DNA of 47,504 nucleotides from Sulfuricurvum sp. (GTDB lineage Bacteria; Campylobacterota; Campylobacteria; Campylobacterales; Sulfurimonadaceae): NCBI GenBank assembly GCA_024762585.1, contig JANTHE010000002.1, positions 1 to 47,504 of the forward strand, read 5' to 3'. Shown piece by piece: positions 25,281 to 33,257 of this stretch (position 1 is its first letter; each line of letters starts with the position of its first letter). The notes under the pieces were generated by a model. It saw only the letters and a program-made list of their open reading frames with translations, ran no database searches and was not told where the DNA came from. The position numbers and the translations under genes were made by a program.

Positions 25281-25771
25281 TTCAGCTCCCTGTAGCGATG
25301 CCAGGTTTGGACAATTTCACGCAGGGACTGCAGGATAAGCAGCGAAAAAGCGATTGGGATAAGTGATTTGATTAAAAAACGGTATGGTAACCCTCCCGGG
25401 TCGGAAGAGGCTTCCATCTGAGTGAAGCTCATCAGAACAAAATCATAGCTGACATAGAGAATCAGTGCTGAGACCGGAAGTACAAAAAAAAGCATTGTTG
25501 CCAGATTGATGATCTGTTTGGAACGTTCAGAAAAACGGTCATAAAAGATGTCAACACGCACATGTGCGCCGCGATGCATGGCGTATGCGATTCCAAGCAT
25601 GATAACAATGTCGAAAAAATGCCATTCGAGTTCCTGCAGTGCTACCGAACCCTCATGAAAAAAATAACGACGTGATGCATCAAATACAATTAACACTACA
25701 AGTGCTCCCAGTGTCAAAGCACTGAAGACTCGAACAAAACGAACCACGCGTTCTATTGCTTTTAGCACCAT
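25277..25771 (-). CDS. dctQ: TRAP transporter small permease (DctQ)
   Basis: A 164-residue protein with four helices (about 17-35, 50-65, 93-112, 133-150). The DctQ pattern RRYFFHEGSVALQELEWHFFDIVIMLGIAYAM followed by RGAHVRVDIFYDRFSERSKQIINL is diagnostic of the family (usual form R-Y-F-F...E-E...G...R...HVRVD). It pairs with the downstream DctM. The start is the first gene of the pair; an AGG-containing stretch (CCTCCTAGATTCT on the complementary strand) provides a ribosome site. Confidence 0.9.
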   Translation of the reverse strand: MVLKAIERVVRFVRVFSALTLGALVVLIVFDASRRYFFHEGSVALQELEWHFFDIVIMLGIAYAMHRGAHVRVDIFYDRFSERSKQIINLATMLFFVLPVSALILYVSYDFVLMSFTQMEASSDPGGLPYRFLIKSLIPIAFSLLILQSLREIVQTWHRYRELK

Positions 25772-25795
25772 GTAGAATCTAGGAGGGAAATTTCA

Positions 25796-26593
25796 TCATA
25801 TTGTGTTGATGCACTCTTTTAACGCCTCTTCGTTCAAATTATACATCCTTGCTTTTGCCAAAGCGGCAGAAACGGATCCGCTTTTTAGCGGTGCGTTTAC
25901 CGGCAGTGCTGTACGTATGATATTGAGAATCTTGGATTCACGTTCAACCGCTGCCGGGGCATTTTCCGGGTCGTCAGAATAGCGTATCATGGTGATTAAA
26001 TCCTGATCAAACTCCCAATGCTCAAAGATTGCAGCAGATGCTTCTGCTGTCGTCGTTTTGGTATAGAACTTCTCAATCTCAGAGATGTTGCTGGAGTTTC
26101 TTACTTCTGATTTAAACATCATTGTCAGATCTTCCTTGACAATATAGTTCGCAATCAAAATTTTACCATTTTCCTGCAGTAGAGCAGCCATAAAAAGTTT
26201 TTCCGCATTTTCAGGTGCAATGTTTTTAGCCCAGCAGGAGGCAAGCAAAGCCTGATTTAGACATATCCCGGCAAATTTGTCCGGTGAAATTCCATAGGGC
26301 TCCATATCGCTTTTGAGCAGGTTTCGAAGCGAATGATTCATAATAATCGAACGCGTCTTTGTCATGCCAAACAGCGAAACGATCTGATTGACATTCTTCA
26401 ACTCTTTTTCAAATGCATATAATGGAGAGTTGGCAGTTTTAATCAAGTCTGCCACTATCATTGGATCACGTTCAATCACTTTTGTAAGATCAGCCAATGA
26501 TGAGTCGGGATTCTCACTGATCATCTGTATTTCAATAATCGTTTTGGGCAGTGGAGGCAGCTCATTAATTCTTTGTAAAATTTTTTCAACCAT
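25796..26593 (-). CDS. HDOD-domain signalling protein
   Basis: A 265-residue cytoplasmic protein that is essentially one HDOD domain. Visible segments are INELPPLPKTIIEIQMISENPDSSLADLTKVIERDPMIVADLIKTANSPLY, split here only for description, then VNQIVSLFGMTKTRSIIMN, AALLQENGKILIANYI and EASAAIFEHWEFDQDLI. The HD-type metal ligands are degenerate, as usual for HDOD. Such proteins act in signal transduction, often with cyclic di-GMP or chemotaxis proteins. A candidate -10 TAGAAT lies at 26625-26620 on the minus strand, and GGAG precedes the start by 11 bases. It is noticeably AT-rich compared with the thioredoxin gene that precedes it on the same strand. Confidence 0.88.
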   Translation of the reverse strand: MVEKILQRINELPPLPKTIIEIQMISENPDSSLADLTKVIERDPMIVADLIKTANSPLYAFEKELKNVNQIVSLFGMTKTRSIIMNHSLRNLLKSDMEPYGISPDKFAGICLNQALLASCWAKNIAPENAEKLFMAALLQENGKILIANYIVKEDLTMMFKSEVRNSSNISEIEKFYTKTTTAEASAAIFEHWEFDQDLITMIRYSDDPENAPAAVERESKILNIIRTALPVNAPLKSGSVSAALAKARMYNLNEEALKECINTI

Positions 26594-26658
26594 TGTATTA
26601 ATGACTCCTATTTTTTAATATTCTACTTTTATGAAAGCGCATCTTAGCATGAAGCATA

Positions 26659-27183
26659 TTATTTTTGCAATTGTGAAAAGATCATATCAAGATTCTCTGC
26701 ACTGAGGTACCCGGGAATGATCTCGACCACCTCGCCTTTGGCGTTGAAGACAATATTGAACGGAATGCTTCCGTTGTAACCCGCGCGCGCACCGACGTGA
26801 CGGACAAACGCGACGTTGTCGTCATATTCGAAAATGGGGTAATTGAACCTCAGCTGCTGCTGCAGCGCGTTGCGCTCCCTGAAACTCATGCGCTCTTGCA
26901 CATGCATGCCGATAATACCGATCTTGTCGCCATATTTTTTCTTCAGCGCGACCAGATGCGGGATCTCGCGCATACAGTAGCGGCAGTTTTTTCCAAAAAA
27001 ATTCAGCAGTACCGGTTTGCCTTCATAGCCTTTAAAGTGCATGCCATTGGGAAGCTCCACGGCGGTCAAAGCCGTCTGCCCGGCAGCCTTGAGGGTAAAT
27101 GTTTCCGGCGCTTTCGGTGCGGCAGGCTCTGCCGCCATCAGCAGGGATGCGAAAAATGCAACAAACAGTATCATACGGATCAT
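26659..27183 (-). CDS. TlpA-like periplasmic thioredoxin
   Basis: A 174-residue exported protein with a signal peptide (MIRMILFVAFFASLLMAAEPAA) and a thioredoxin fold. NFFGKNCRYCMREIPHLVAL carries the redox pair Cys67-Arg-Tyr-Cys70, and GSIPFNIVFNAKGEVVEIIPGYL contains the cis-Pro loop. It likely reduces or isomerises disulfides in the periplasm, for example in cytochrome c maturation. The start follows murF by 10 bases with AAGGAAACC as ribosome site, so it is the last gene of the ruvA-ddl-hydrolase-murF transcript. Confidence 0.88.
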   Translation of the reverse strand: MIRMILFVAFFASLLMAAEPAAPKAPETFTLKAAGQTALTAVELPNGMHFKGYEGKPVLLNFFGKNCRYCMREIPHLVALKKKYGDKIGIIGMHVQERMSFRERNALQQQLRFNYPIFEYDDNVAFVRHVGARAGYNGSIPFNIVFNAKGEVVEIIPGYLSAENLDMIFSQLQK

Positions 27184-27193
27184 CAGGTTTCCT

Positions 27194-28639
27194 TTAAATA
27201 AAATTGGGCGCGTCGTTGGCGAAATAGATGATATCGCCCGCGCGGGTCTTTTCGGCCAACAGTGAGGTCAGAGCGCTTTTGTCTTCGAGCCAATAGACTT
27301 CAGGCGTTGTCAAACATTTTTTGAACAGATCGGCATTGAGCCTCCCCGTCACGATGGCGATATCAAAAACGACGTTAATGGCGTCGCAGAGCTCCCGGTT
27401 GAGTGCCTCGGTACTCTCCACCAGCCCCGGCGTGACGATGACCTTGCGCCCTTCGTGCAGCGCACAGAGGCGAATCCCCTCTTTCATGCCGTCGATATTG
27501 CCATTATACCCATCATCAAGAATGATCTTGCCCCCGGCGTCAAGACGCTGCAGCCGGTGCTCGACGGGAACGAGTCTCGACACCCCGTTTACGATGGCCT
27601 CGTCCGTCATCCCCATCTCCTTCGCAATCAACACCGCCGCCTCGATGTTAAGCGCGTTGAAACCGCCCAGCACCGGGGCATGCAGATGAAGCCGGCCTGT
27701 ATCAAGCAGAAGGTCGAAATCCGTTCCTTCGAGCGTAGCGTTCACCTGTTCGATCTCCCGACCGAAAAAGCGGACGTTCTCATGCGGCTCGTCGGTCACC
27801 TCGAAATGCACGAACGCCTGTTTGAGGCGATCGGAGTGGATCAGCTCCAGTTTGGTGCGAACTATATTCTCCAGCGTTCCGAAATACTCCAGATGCTGCG
27901 GCCCCACCTTGCCCACGACAGCATAGTGCGGCCGAACCATCCGGGTAATCTCCAGAATATCTCCCGGTCGTCTTGCCCCCGCCTCGCAGACGTAGACCTG
28001 TGCCGTTTCGGGAAGCGCCTCGTTGATATCGCGGATAATGCCGCCGAGCGTATTGACGCTGCGCGGGGTCATATAGACCTCCGTCTGCGTTCCCAGCAGC
28101 TGGGCAATGAAGTTTTTCATGCTTGTCTTTCCGTAGCTGCCGGTGACCGCGATGACGGTCAGGCCGTTCATGCGCTCCAGTTTGCGCTGCGCCTCTTTTT
28201 TGTACGCCAGGAAAAGGAACTTTTCAATCCCCGTCGAGAGCAGCCACGCCAGCAACAGAGGCAGGAACAGCGGCAGCGTCTCGCACCCCGCGTTGATCTC
28301 GCAGAGGAAATCGCCGAACAGCGTGGCAAAGAGCAGCACAATGAAAAAACGCTTCACTCGCCAGGTCGGCACCAGCTTTTTGTCGAGGTGCCGGTACCAC
28401 CAGAAGAACAGAATGAAATAGATGATGAAAAAGAGCGGGAAATAGGTGCCCAGAACGAAATAGGCCAAAAACGGCACGATGAAATAATACAGATGCCACA
28501 GCCGTTTGTGGTGATTGAGCACGACACGCTCGATCTTGTAGCTGTACCACTGCAGGTTCAGAATCAGGTACCATCCCAGCGTCAGAACGAACGCGACGTT
28601 CGTGACAACGGCGACCGTCTGCAACGCTGCCGGGCTCAT
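27194..28639 (-). CDS. murF: UDP-N-acetylmuramoyl-tripeptide--D-alanyl-D-alanine ligase
   Basis: A 481-residue Mur ligase that adds D-Ala-D-Ala to the UDP-MurNAc tripeptide. The P-loop VTGSYGKTSMK lies at about residues 165-175. Other ATP/substrate motifs are TPRSVNTLGGI, EAGARRPGDI, VGKVGPQHLEYFG, LDDGYNGNIDGM and VTPGLVE. The first 150 residues contain several hydrophobic helices (FVLTLGWYLILNL, YFIVPFLAYFVLGTYFPLFFIIYFILFF, FIVLLFATLFGDFL), so this MurF is membrane-anchored. I recall this as typical of Campylobacterota MurF, while most bacteria have a soluble enzyme. The start overlaps the hydrolase stop by ATGA. The operon places it directly with Ddl, which makes its dipeptide substrate. 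Confidence 0.92.
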   Translation of the reverse strand: MSPAALQTVAVVTNVAFVLTLGWYLILNLQWYSYKIERVVLNHHKRLWHLYYFIVPFLAYFVLGTYFPLFFIIYFILFFWWYRHLDKKLVPTWRVKRFFIVLLFATLFGDFLCEINAGCETLPLFLPLLLAWLLSTGIEKFLFLAYKKEAQRKLERMNGLTVIAVTGSYGKTSMKNFIAQLLGTQTEVYMTPRSVNTLGGIIRDINEALPETAQVYVCEAGARRPGDILEITRMVRPHYAVVGKVGPQHLEYFGTLENIVRTKLELIHSDRLKQAFVHFEVTDEPHENVRFFGREIEQVNATLEGTDFDLLLDTGRLHLHAPVLGGFNALNIEAAVLIAKEMGMTDEAIVNGVSRLVPVEHRLQRLDAGGKIILDDGYNGNIDGMKEGIRLCALHEGRKVIVTPGLVESTEALNRELCDAINVVFDIAIVTGRLNADLFKKCLTTPEVYWLEDKSALTSLLAEKTRAGDIIYFANDAPNFI

Positions 28640-29370
28640 TGCACGCTCCCGGTCAGCTCTGAGGCGATCTCCGAAGCGACCTCATTTGCATGTTGTAAAA
28701 AGAAGTAGTGGTCGCCTTCATACACGACGAGACGGCTGTTCTCAATGAGCGAATGGATCTTTTCGGCGCTCTTGAGCGGGGTCGCGGTGTCTTCACGCCC
28801 CCAGCACAGCAGCGCACGGCCGCCGAACGCCTTGAACTGCACCGTGAAATCTTCGTTCACGACCCGCTTGAAGGTCTCGTACATCACCTTGTTGAGCGCT
28901 TTGGCATCTTCGGCCACAAACCGAGAACGCAGTGGTGAAAGCCCCACTGTTTTGAGCAGTTTGAACAGGGCGATCTTTGCACGGATTTTGAAAGGTTTCG
29001 GCCAGACGATCCCCGCCGAAGAGAGCAGCACCAGCAGCTGCGGACGCAGAAGCGTGGCGACCTTGCCGCCAAAAGAGTGTCCGACGATCACCGCCTTGTC
29101 GTTGGCGCTGATCTGCGCGAGAAACAGCTCCATAATATTGGCGTAATCCTCGCTCTCCAGCGAAACGGGGGCGGTGGAGTTCCCGAAGCCGGGCAGGTCG
29201 ATGTAGACGTGCCGGAGCGTGTCGAGGGTGTGCCCGAACGCCTGTTTCATCAGCCCTTTGTTCGAGCCCCATCCGTGCAGAAAGACAATGGTTTGCTGCG
29301 CCCCCGGATTGACGATTTCGTAACTGATCTGAAACGTACGCTGGGCGTACTGCAGCGATTTGAGCGCCAC
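28636..29370 (-). CDS. Alpha/beta hydrolase
   Basis: A 244-residue alpha/beta-hydrolase-fold protein. The oxyanion region FLHGWGSNKGL is near residue 30, the nucleophile elbow VGHSFGGKVA near 97-106 holds the catalytic Ser, LLCWGREDTATPL supplies the acid, and EGDHYFFLQH the His. The GTG start overlaps the ddl stop by one base. It is embedded between ddl and murF, so a cell-wall link is suggested by context, but its substrate is unknown. Confidence 0.87.
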   Translation of the reverse strand: MALKSLQYAQRTFQISYEIVNPGAQQTIVFLHGWGSNKGLMKQAFGHTLDTLRHVYIDLPGFGNSTAPVSLESEDYANIMELFLAQISANDKAVIVGHSFGGKVATLLRPQLLVLLSSAGIVWPKPFKIRAKIALFKLLKTVGLSPLRSRFVAEDAKALNKVMYETFKRVVNEDFTVQFKAFGGRALLCWGREDTATPLKSAEKIHSLIENSRLVVYEGDHYFFLQHANEVASEIASELTGSVQ

Positions 29371-30407
29371 TATTTTCCCTTGGCCGCGTTGATGGAGTGG
29401 ATGTACTGGTACTCCACCCGGGCGCGGCGTACTCGAGGCAGATTACCCAGCAGGTCGGTAAGCGCGCCTTCGAAATCAGCAAAGAGATAATTTGCCATGG
29501 AGCCGGGGATAGGATTGATTTCGTTAAGATAAACCTCGCCGTCGATGACGAAAAAGTCGCAACGGATCAGCGCCCCTTCGAAAAGGCCTTCATAAATGTC
29601 GGCGAACGCCAGCTTGAGCTTCGTCTCCAGCGCCGCATCTATCTGCGCAGCCCCGACCTCTGAACTGCGGGAAAAATCGAGGTATTTCTTGTCGAAATCG
29701 AGGAACTCCTGTTTCTGCGGCTCCTCGACAATGGAGTAGACGATGCCCTCTGTTCCCCGGTAGCCGGCGAGGTTGTACTCTCTGACCCCCGCGATGAAGG
29801 GCTCGACAATGACGCTGTCGTCGAATTCGAATGCGACATCGAGCGCGTAGTCCAGCTCGCTTTCGCTTTTGACGACGCTGACGCCAATGGAGCTTCCCAG
29901 CCTTGAGGGTTTGACGATGCACGGCATCGGCGTTTTCGTCTTGCGCATTCCCGTACAGTTAAGCTCCTCATACGCGACCGTGTTGATCCCTCGTCCCTGC
30001 GCGAACCATTTGGTCATGCGTTTGTCATAGCTCAGCACCGACGCATCGGTGCGCGGCCCGATGAAAGCTATATCGAAAAACGACAGCAGTGACGCCATCG
30101 TGCCGTCCTCGCCGTCCGCACCGTGAATCAGGTTCAGCACCGGCCATTTGTGCTCGGTCGAGCCCAGGCGGCGTTTTTGCAAGAACCCGCCTGCGGTCAG
30201 CGTCAACACCGGCGCCTTTTTATAGGCGCCCGACGCAAAATATTTCGCTTTCATGTTGGAACGGTCAATCAGATAGAACGTGTGGTCCTGATCGCAAAAG
30301 ACGAAAGAGAGCTCGAATCTTGGCAGCTTCTCCATGACGGTGATGGCGCTGACAATGCTGATTTCATGTTCATAACTCGCACCGCCGAAAAGTATTGCTA
30401 GTTGCAC
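29370..30407 (-). CDS. ddl: D-alanine--D-alanine ligase
   Basis: A 345-residue ATP-grasp enzyme that joins two D-Ala molecules for peptidoglycan. Motifs are LAILFGGASYEHEISIVSA at the N-terminus, LIHGADGEDG, MPCIVKPSRLGSSIGVS (ATP-binding lysine), IVEPFIAGVREYNL, ALIRCDFFVIDGEVYLNEINPIPGSM (metal and D-Ala site). The real start is the GTG at 30407, preceded by AAGGAT at good spacing and 8 bases after the ruvA stop. A longer reading from 30479 would run through ruvA and is not supported. It is co-transcribed with ruvA upstream and the hydrolase and murF downstream. Confidence 0.93.
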   Translation of the reverse strand: MQLAILFGGASYEHEISIVSAITVMEKLPRFELSFVFCDQDHTFYLIDRSNMKAKYFASGAYKKAPVLTLTAGGFLQKRRLGSTEHKWPVLNLIHGADGEDGTMASLLSFFDIAFIGPRTDASVLSYDKRMTKWFAQGRGINTVAYEELNCTGMRKTKTPMPCIVKPSRLGSSIGVSVVKSESELDYALDVAFEFDDSVIVEPFIAGVREYNLAGYRGTEGIVYSIVEEPQKQEFLDFDKKYLDFSRSSEVGAAQIDAALETKLKLAFADIYEGLFEGALIRCDFFVIDGEVYLNEINPIPGSMANYLFADFEGALTDLLGNLPRVRRARVEYQYIHSINAAKGK

Positions 30408-30415
30408 AGGTATCC

Positions 30416-30982
30416 TTACAGTTTCTGAAGTAGTTTGAGCGCCTCTTTGACCATCCCGGCCGTATCGTCGCTCTCGCATTTGGCCAGGGCTTTGGCCACC
30501 TGCTCTTTTTTGAAGCCCAGCGACTCGAGCGCCAGCGCCGCTTCGCCCGATGCGGCGGCGACCGGCGTCGCGGCCGACATCGCCAGTTCGCTGTCAAAGC
30601 CCGCCAGCTCAACGAGAATGCGCCCGGCGCTCTTGGGCCCGATGCCCGGTACCCGCTTGAGCTGTGCGATGTCGTTGGCCGCGATCACCTGCGCGAACTG
30701 CGGCGGGGTGAAGGTCGAGCAGATGGCCTGCGCCACCTTGGGACCGACGCCGCTGATCTTGATAAGACGCTCGAAGAGCACCTGTTCGCTCTTCTCAAAA
30801 AACCCGAACAGAAGCTGCGCATCTTCACGGATGATATGCGACGTATGCAGTTTCACCCGTGCATCGCGAATGGCGCCGTAGGTCTGCAGCGAGATGAAGA
30901 CTTCGTAAATCAGTCCCGAAACATTCAAATGCACCACGGTCGGTTCTTTATGTTCCACCACGCCCTCGATGCCAACGATCAT
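30416..30982 (-). CDS. ruvA: Holliday junction branch migration protein RuvA
   Basis: A 188-residue protein that binds four-way junctions and loads RuvB. Seen are the OB-fold start MIVGIEGVVEHKEPT, LLFGFFEKSEQVLFERLIKISGVGPKVAQAI with the first helix-hairpin-helix, LKRVPGIGPKSAGRILVEL with the second, and the C-terminal RuvB-contact domain (ALESLGFKKEQVAKAL). The ATG at 30982 has GGAGG five bases upstream; a GTG two codons earlier overlaps that site and is less likely. It leads the ddl-hydrolase-murF-thioredoxin operon. TAAAAT just upstream on the minus strand is a candidate -10 box. Confidence 0.95.
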   Translation of the reverse strand: MIVGIEGVVEHKEPTVVHLNVSGLIYEVFISLQTYGAIRDARVKLHTSHIIREDAQLLFGFFEKSEQVLFERLIKISGVGPKVAQAICSTFTPPQFAQVIAANDIAQLKRVPGIGPKSAGRILVELAGFDSELAMSAATPVAAASGEAALALESLGFKKEQVAKALAKCESDDTAGMVKEALKLLQKL

Positions 30983-31081
30983 TTTCACCTCCGAAAATAG
31001 GCTGCTATTTTAATCCACAAGCGGTTAAACCCGGTTTACATCATCAATTGCTAGAATCAGGAAGGAGATATTTTCTTTATC

Positions 31082-31699
31082 ATGTTGAAAAAAGCTATTA
31101 TTCTATTTCTTCTCGTCGCCGTAGAACTGCAGGCGCAGTCTGCATTGGCATGGATACTGCTGATCCCCGACAATGCCAAAGCCGTCATCGGCATTTCTGC
31201 CGGTATGGTTTCTCTTGATCAGCAGGTTCACATTGATTCCACCGACCCTGCACAAGATGGCCTCAGGTTCGGCTATCATCAGACAAACCCCGATATGGGA
31301 TTACTGCTCGGGCTCGAAAACGACCGCTATGGTATCGACATAGCGTTCGACAGTTCCGCCGGAAACGGCGTTTCAATGCAACAACTTCTTTTTGGCTTCA
31401 AATATAAATTTTTGCAAGAAAACACTATCCACCCCATGCTCGGAGTCAATGTCGGCGTTACGGACAGCAAGCTTGAAATCCCTGATACAACCGTCACTTT
31501 CTCGAACGGTACCTATGCCGTAGATGCCGGAGTTGAATTTCGCCAAGACGACCGGCAAGCCATTGAAATCATGATGCGCTATTCGCGTTTTCTCAATGCA
31601 GGCAGTGACACTCGCACCACCGAGACGGATTTCACATCGTACAATCTGCATGAGCAGAACAGTCTGAGTATCCGATTTGGCTACAGGTATCGGTTTTAG
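31082..31699 (+). CDS. Small outer-membrane beta-barrel protein
   Basis: A 205-residue protein with a signal peptide (LKKAIILFLLVAVELQAQSALA). It has alternating strands such as VIGISAGMVSLDQQ, LLLGLENDRYGIDIAF, LLFGFKYKFLQ, PMLGVNVGV, AVDAGVEFRQ and LSIRFGYRYRF, ending in Phe. The length suggests an 8-strand barrel of the OmpA/OmpW type, but I do not recognise a specific family. It stands alone between divergent ruvA and downstream murJ and is less GC-rich than both. GAAGGAG lies rather far (about 14 bases) upstream of the ATG. A TAGAAT at 31052-31057 could be its -10 box. Confidence 0.7.
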   Translation: MLKKAIILFLLVAVELQAQSALAWILLIPDNAKAVIGISAGMVSLDQQVHIDSTDPAQDGLRFGYHQTNPDMGLLLGLENDRYGIDIAFDSSAGNGVSMQQLLFGFKYKFLQENTIHPMLGVNVGVTDSKLEIPDTTVTFSNGTYAVDAGVEFRQDDRQAIEIMMRYSRFLNAGSDTRTTETDFTSYNLHEQNSLSIRFGYRYRF

Positions 31700-31753
31700 G
31701 TTTACCGCAGAAAACGACTTTGGGCTCAATATTGGCATCCAAGTGCCTTTGGC

Positions 31754-31759
31754 TATAAT
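31754..31759 (+). promoter_or_regulatory. -10 hexamer upstream of murJ
   Basis: A perfect TATAAT is followed seven bases later by an ATG at 31767, which opens a 13-codon reading frame ending at 31808. The murJ start comes 42 bases after that. This is the only obvious promoter for the murJ-cysS-mgtE series. Confidence 0.55.
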
Positions 31760-31766
31760 GACAGCC

Positions 31767-31808
31767 ATGAAATCGAGAGAGAGAAAAAGCCGATTTTTTC
31801 ATTCATAA
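31767..31808 (+). CDS. Possible 13-codon leader peptide ahead of murJ
   Basis: ATG at 31767, seven bases after TATAAT, opens a frame encoding a basic 13-residue peptide (MKSRERKSRFFHS) that ends in TAA at 31808. It has no ribosome site and would be translated, if at all, as a leaderless start. It may only be a chance frame. No attenuator-like hairpin or run of one regulatory codon is evident. Confidence 0.2.
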   Translation: MKSRERKSRFFHS

Positions 31809-31850
31809 TCGCTCATGTTTCTCTTTAGAAATTCACCCAAGCGGAATAGA

Positions 31851-33257
31851 ATGTATAAAGCGATTTTCACCAACAGTTTCGGCATCCTCTTCTCGCGCAT
31901 TCTCGGGTTTGCCCGCGATCTGCTCACCGCCTCGATCCTCGGGGCGAACGTCTACAGTGATATCTTTTTTATCGCCTTCAAACTGCCCAACCTCTTTCGC
32001 CGCGTCTTCGCGGAAGGGGCCTTTACGCAATCCTTCCTGCCCGCGTTCACGCGCTCGAAACACAAAGCCGTCTTTTCTGTCCATATCTTTGTGCTGTTTC
32101 TGTTCGTCATCTTGCTGATGACGCTTGCCGTCAATCTCTTTCCCGAGGCCGCGGCGAAACTGATCGCACTGGGGTTTGACGCAGATACCGTCCGGCTGGC
32201 GGCCCCCTATGTCGCCATCAACTTCTTCTATCTGCCGCTGATCTTCGCCGTCACGTTTCTCAGTGCCTTTTTGCAGTACAAAAATCATTTCGCCACTACG
32301 GCGTTCGCCACGGGGCTGCTCAATATCGCCCTTATCGTTGCCCTGCTGCTGGCCAAAGGCGGGGCGCAGGAGACCGTGGTGCTCTATCTCAGCTACGGTG
32401 TCGTGCTCGGCGGCGCGGCACAGCTCGCGGTACACCTGCTCGCGATTCGGGGACTGAATCTGCACCGTCTGCTTGTCGGCGGCGTGCGATACTACCGGCG
32501 TAAATCGCGGCAGATTCAAAAAGAGACCCGTCGTTTCTCGCAGGAGTTCTTTCCCGCGGTCTGGGGCAACTCCACCGCGCAGTTCGCCGCTTTTCTCGAT
32601 ACTTGGCTGGCCAGTTTTCTCAGCGCCGGGGTCATCAGTTACCTCTACTACGCCAATCGCGTCTTTCAGCTGCCGCTGGCCCTTTTTGCCATTGCCACTT
32701 CGGTCGCGCTCTTTCCTAAGATCTCCCGTCACCTGAAACACGATGACGAACGCAAGGCCCGCGCCATGCTCGCCAAAGCATTCTGGTTTCTGCTGTATCT
32801 GCTGGGCTTCTCCGCCATCGGGGGAATTGTACTGGCGGAAGAGATCACGCGGCTGCTGTTCGAGCGTGGTGCGTTCGGTGCGCAGGATTCTGTCCAGACT
32901 TCTCTTGTACTTCAGATGTACCTCGTCGGCCTGATTCCTTTCGGACTGAACAAGCTCTTCTCGCTCTGGCTCTACGCACAACGGCGGCAGCGCGAGGCCG
33001 CGAAGATCGCGACCTGGAGTCTCGGTACCAACATCCTTTTCTCCCTGGCGCTAATCTACCCGCTTGGCGGCGCGGGACTGGCACTTTCCACCTCCATCAG
33101 CGGCGCAGTCGCTTTTTTCGCTACGCTGCACGCGGTGGGCAAAGAGCATATTTTGGATATAATTGCGCCGAAAAACGGCCTGCAATGGATGCTGGCATCT
33201 GTGCTTTTCACTTTTATTGTTATTGCCTTCAAGGAGCTTATTAATGTATATTTATGA
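31851..33257 (+). CDS. murJ: Lipid II flippase MurJ
   Basis: A 468-residue MOP-superfamily inner-membrane protein with about fourteen helices that flips lipid II to the periplasm. Diagnostic parts are the N-terminus TNSFGILFSRILGFARDLL, the AFKLPNLFRRVFAEGAFTQSFLPAF block near residues 37-62 (split here for description), and AFLDTWLASFLSAGVISYLYYANR, PLALFAIATSVALFPKIS and RLLFERGAFG. The start at 31851 (MYKAIF) matches the family N-terminus; an in-frame ATG at 31815 would add twelve polar residues. The end overlaps cysS by 14 bases, so the two genes are coupled. Confidence 0.93.
   Translation: MYKAIFTNSFGILFSRILGFARDLLTASILGANVYSDIFFIAFKLPNLFRRVFAEGAFTQSFLPAFTRSKHKAVFSVHIFVLFLFVILLMTLAVNLFPEAAAKLIALGFDADTVRLAAPYVAINFFYLPLIFAVTFLSAFLQYKNHFATTAFATGLLNIALIVALLLAKGGAQETVVLYLSYGVVLGGAAQLAVHLLAIRGLNLHRLLVGGVRYYRRKSRQIQKETRRFSQEFFPAVWGNSTAQFAAFLDTWLASFLSAGVISYLYYANRVFQLPLALFAIATSVALFPKISRHLKHDDERKARAMLAKAFWFLLYLLGFSAIGGIVLAEEITRLLFERGAFGAQDSVQTSLVLQMYLVGLIPFGLNKLFSLWLYAQRRQREAAKIATWSLGTNILFSLALIYPLGGAGLALSTSISGAVAFFATLHAVGKEHILDIIAPKNGLQWMLASVLFTFIVIAFKELINVYL

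Noticed and set aside
27455-28708. Plus-strand open frame of 417 codons opposite murF
   Set aside because: Its product is a Gln/Arg/His-rich string typical of the antisense of a real coding region; murF has all ligase motifs.
31833-32981. Minus-strand open frame of 382 codons opposite murJ
   Set aside because: Its sequence is rich in Arg, Gln, Glu and Asp without any domain, as expected for the complement of a GC-rich membrane-protein gene; murJ is certain.
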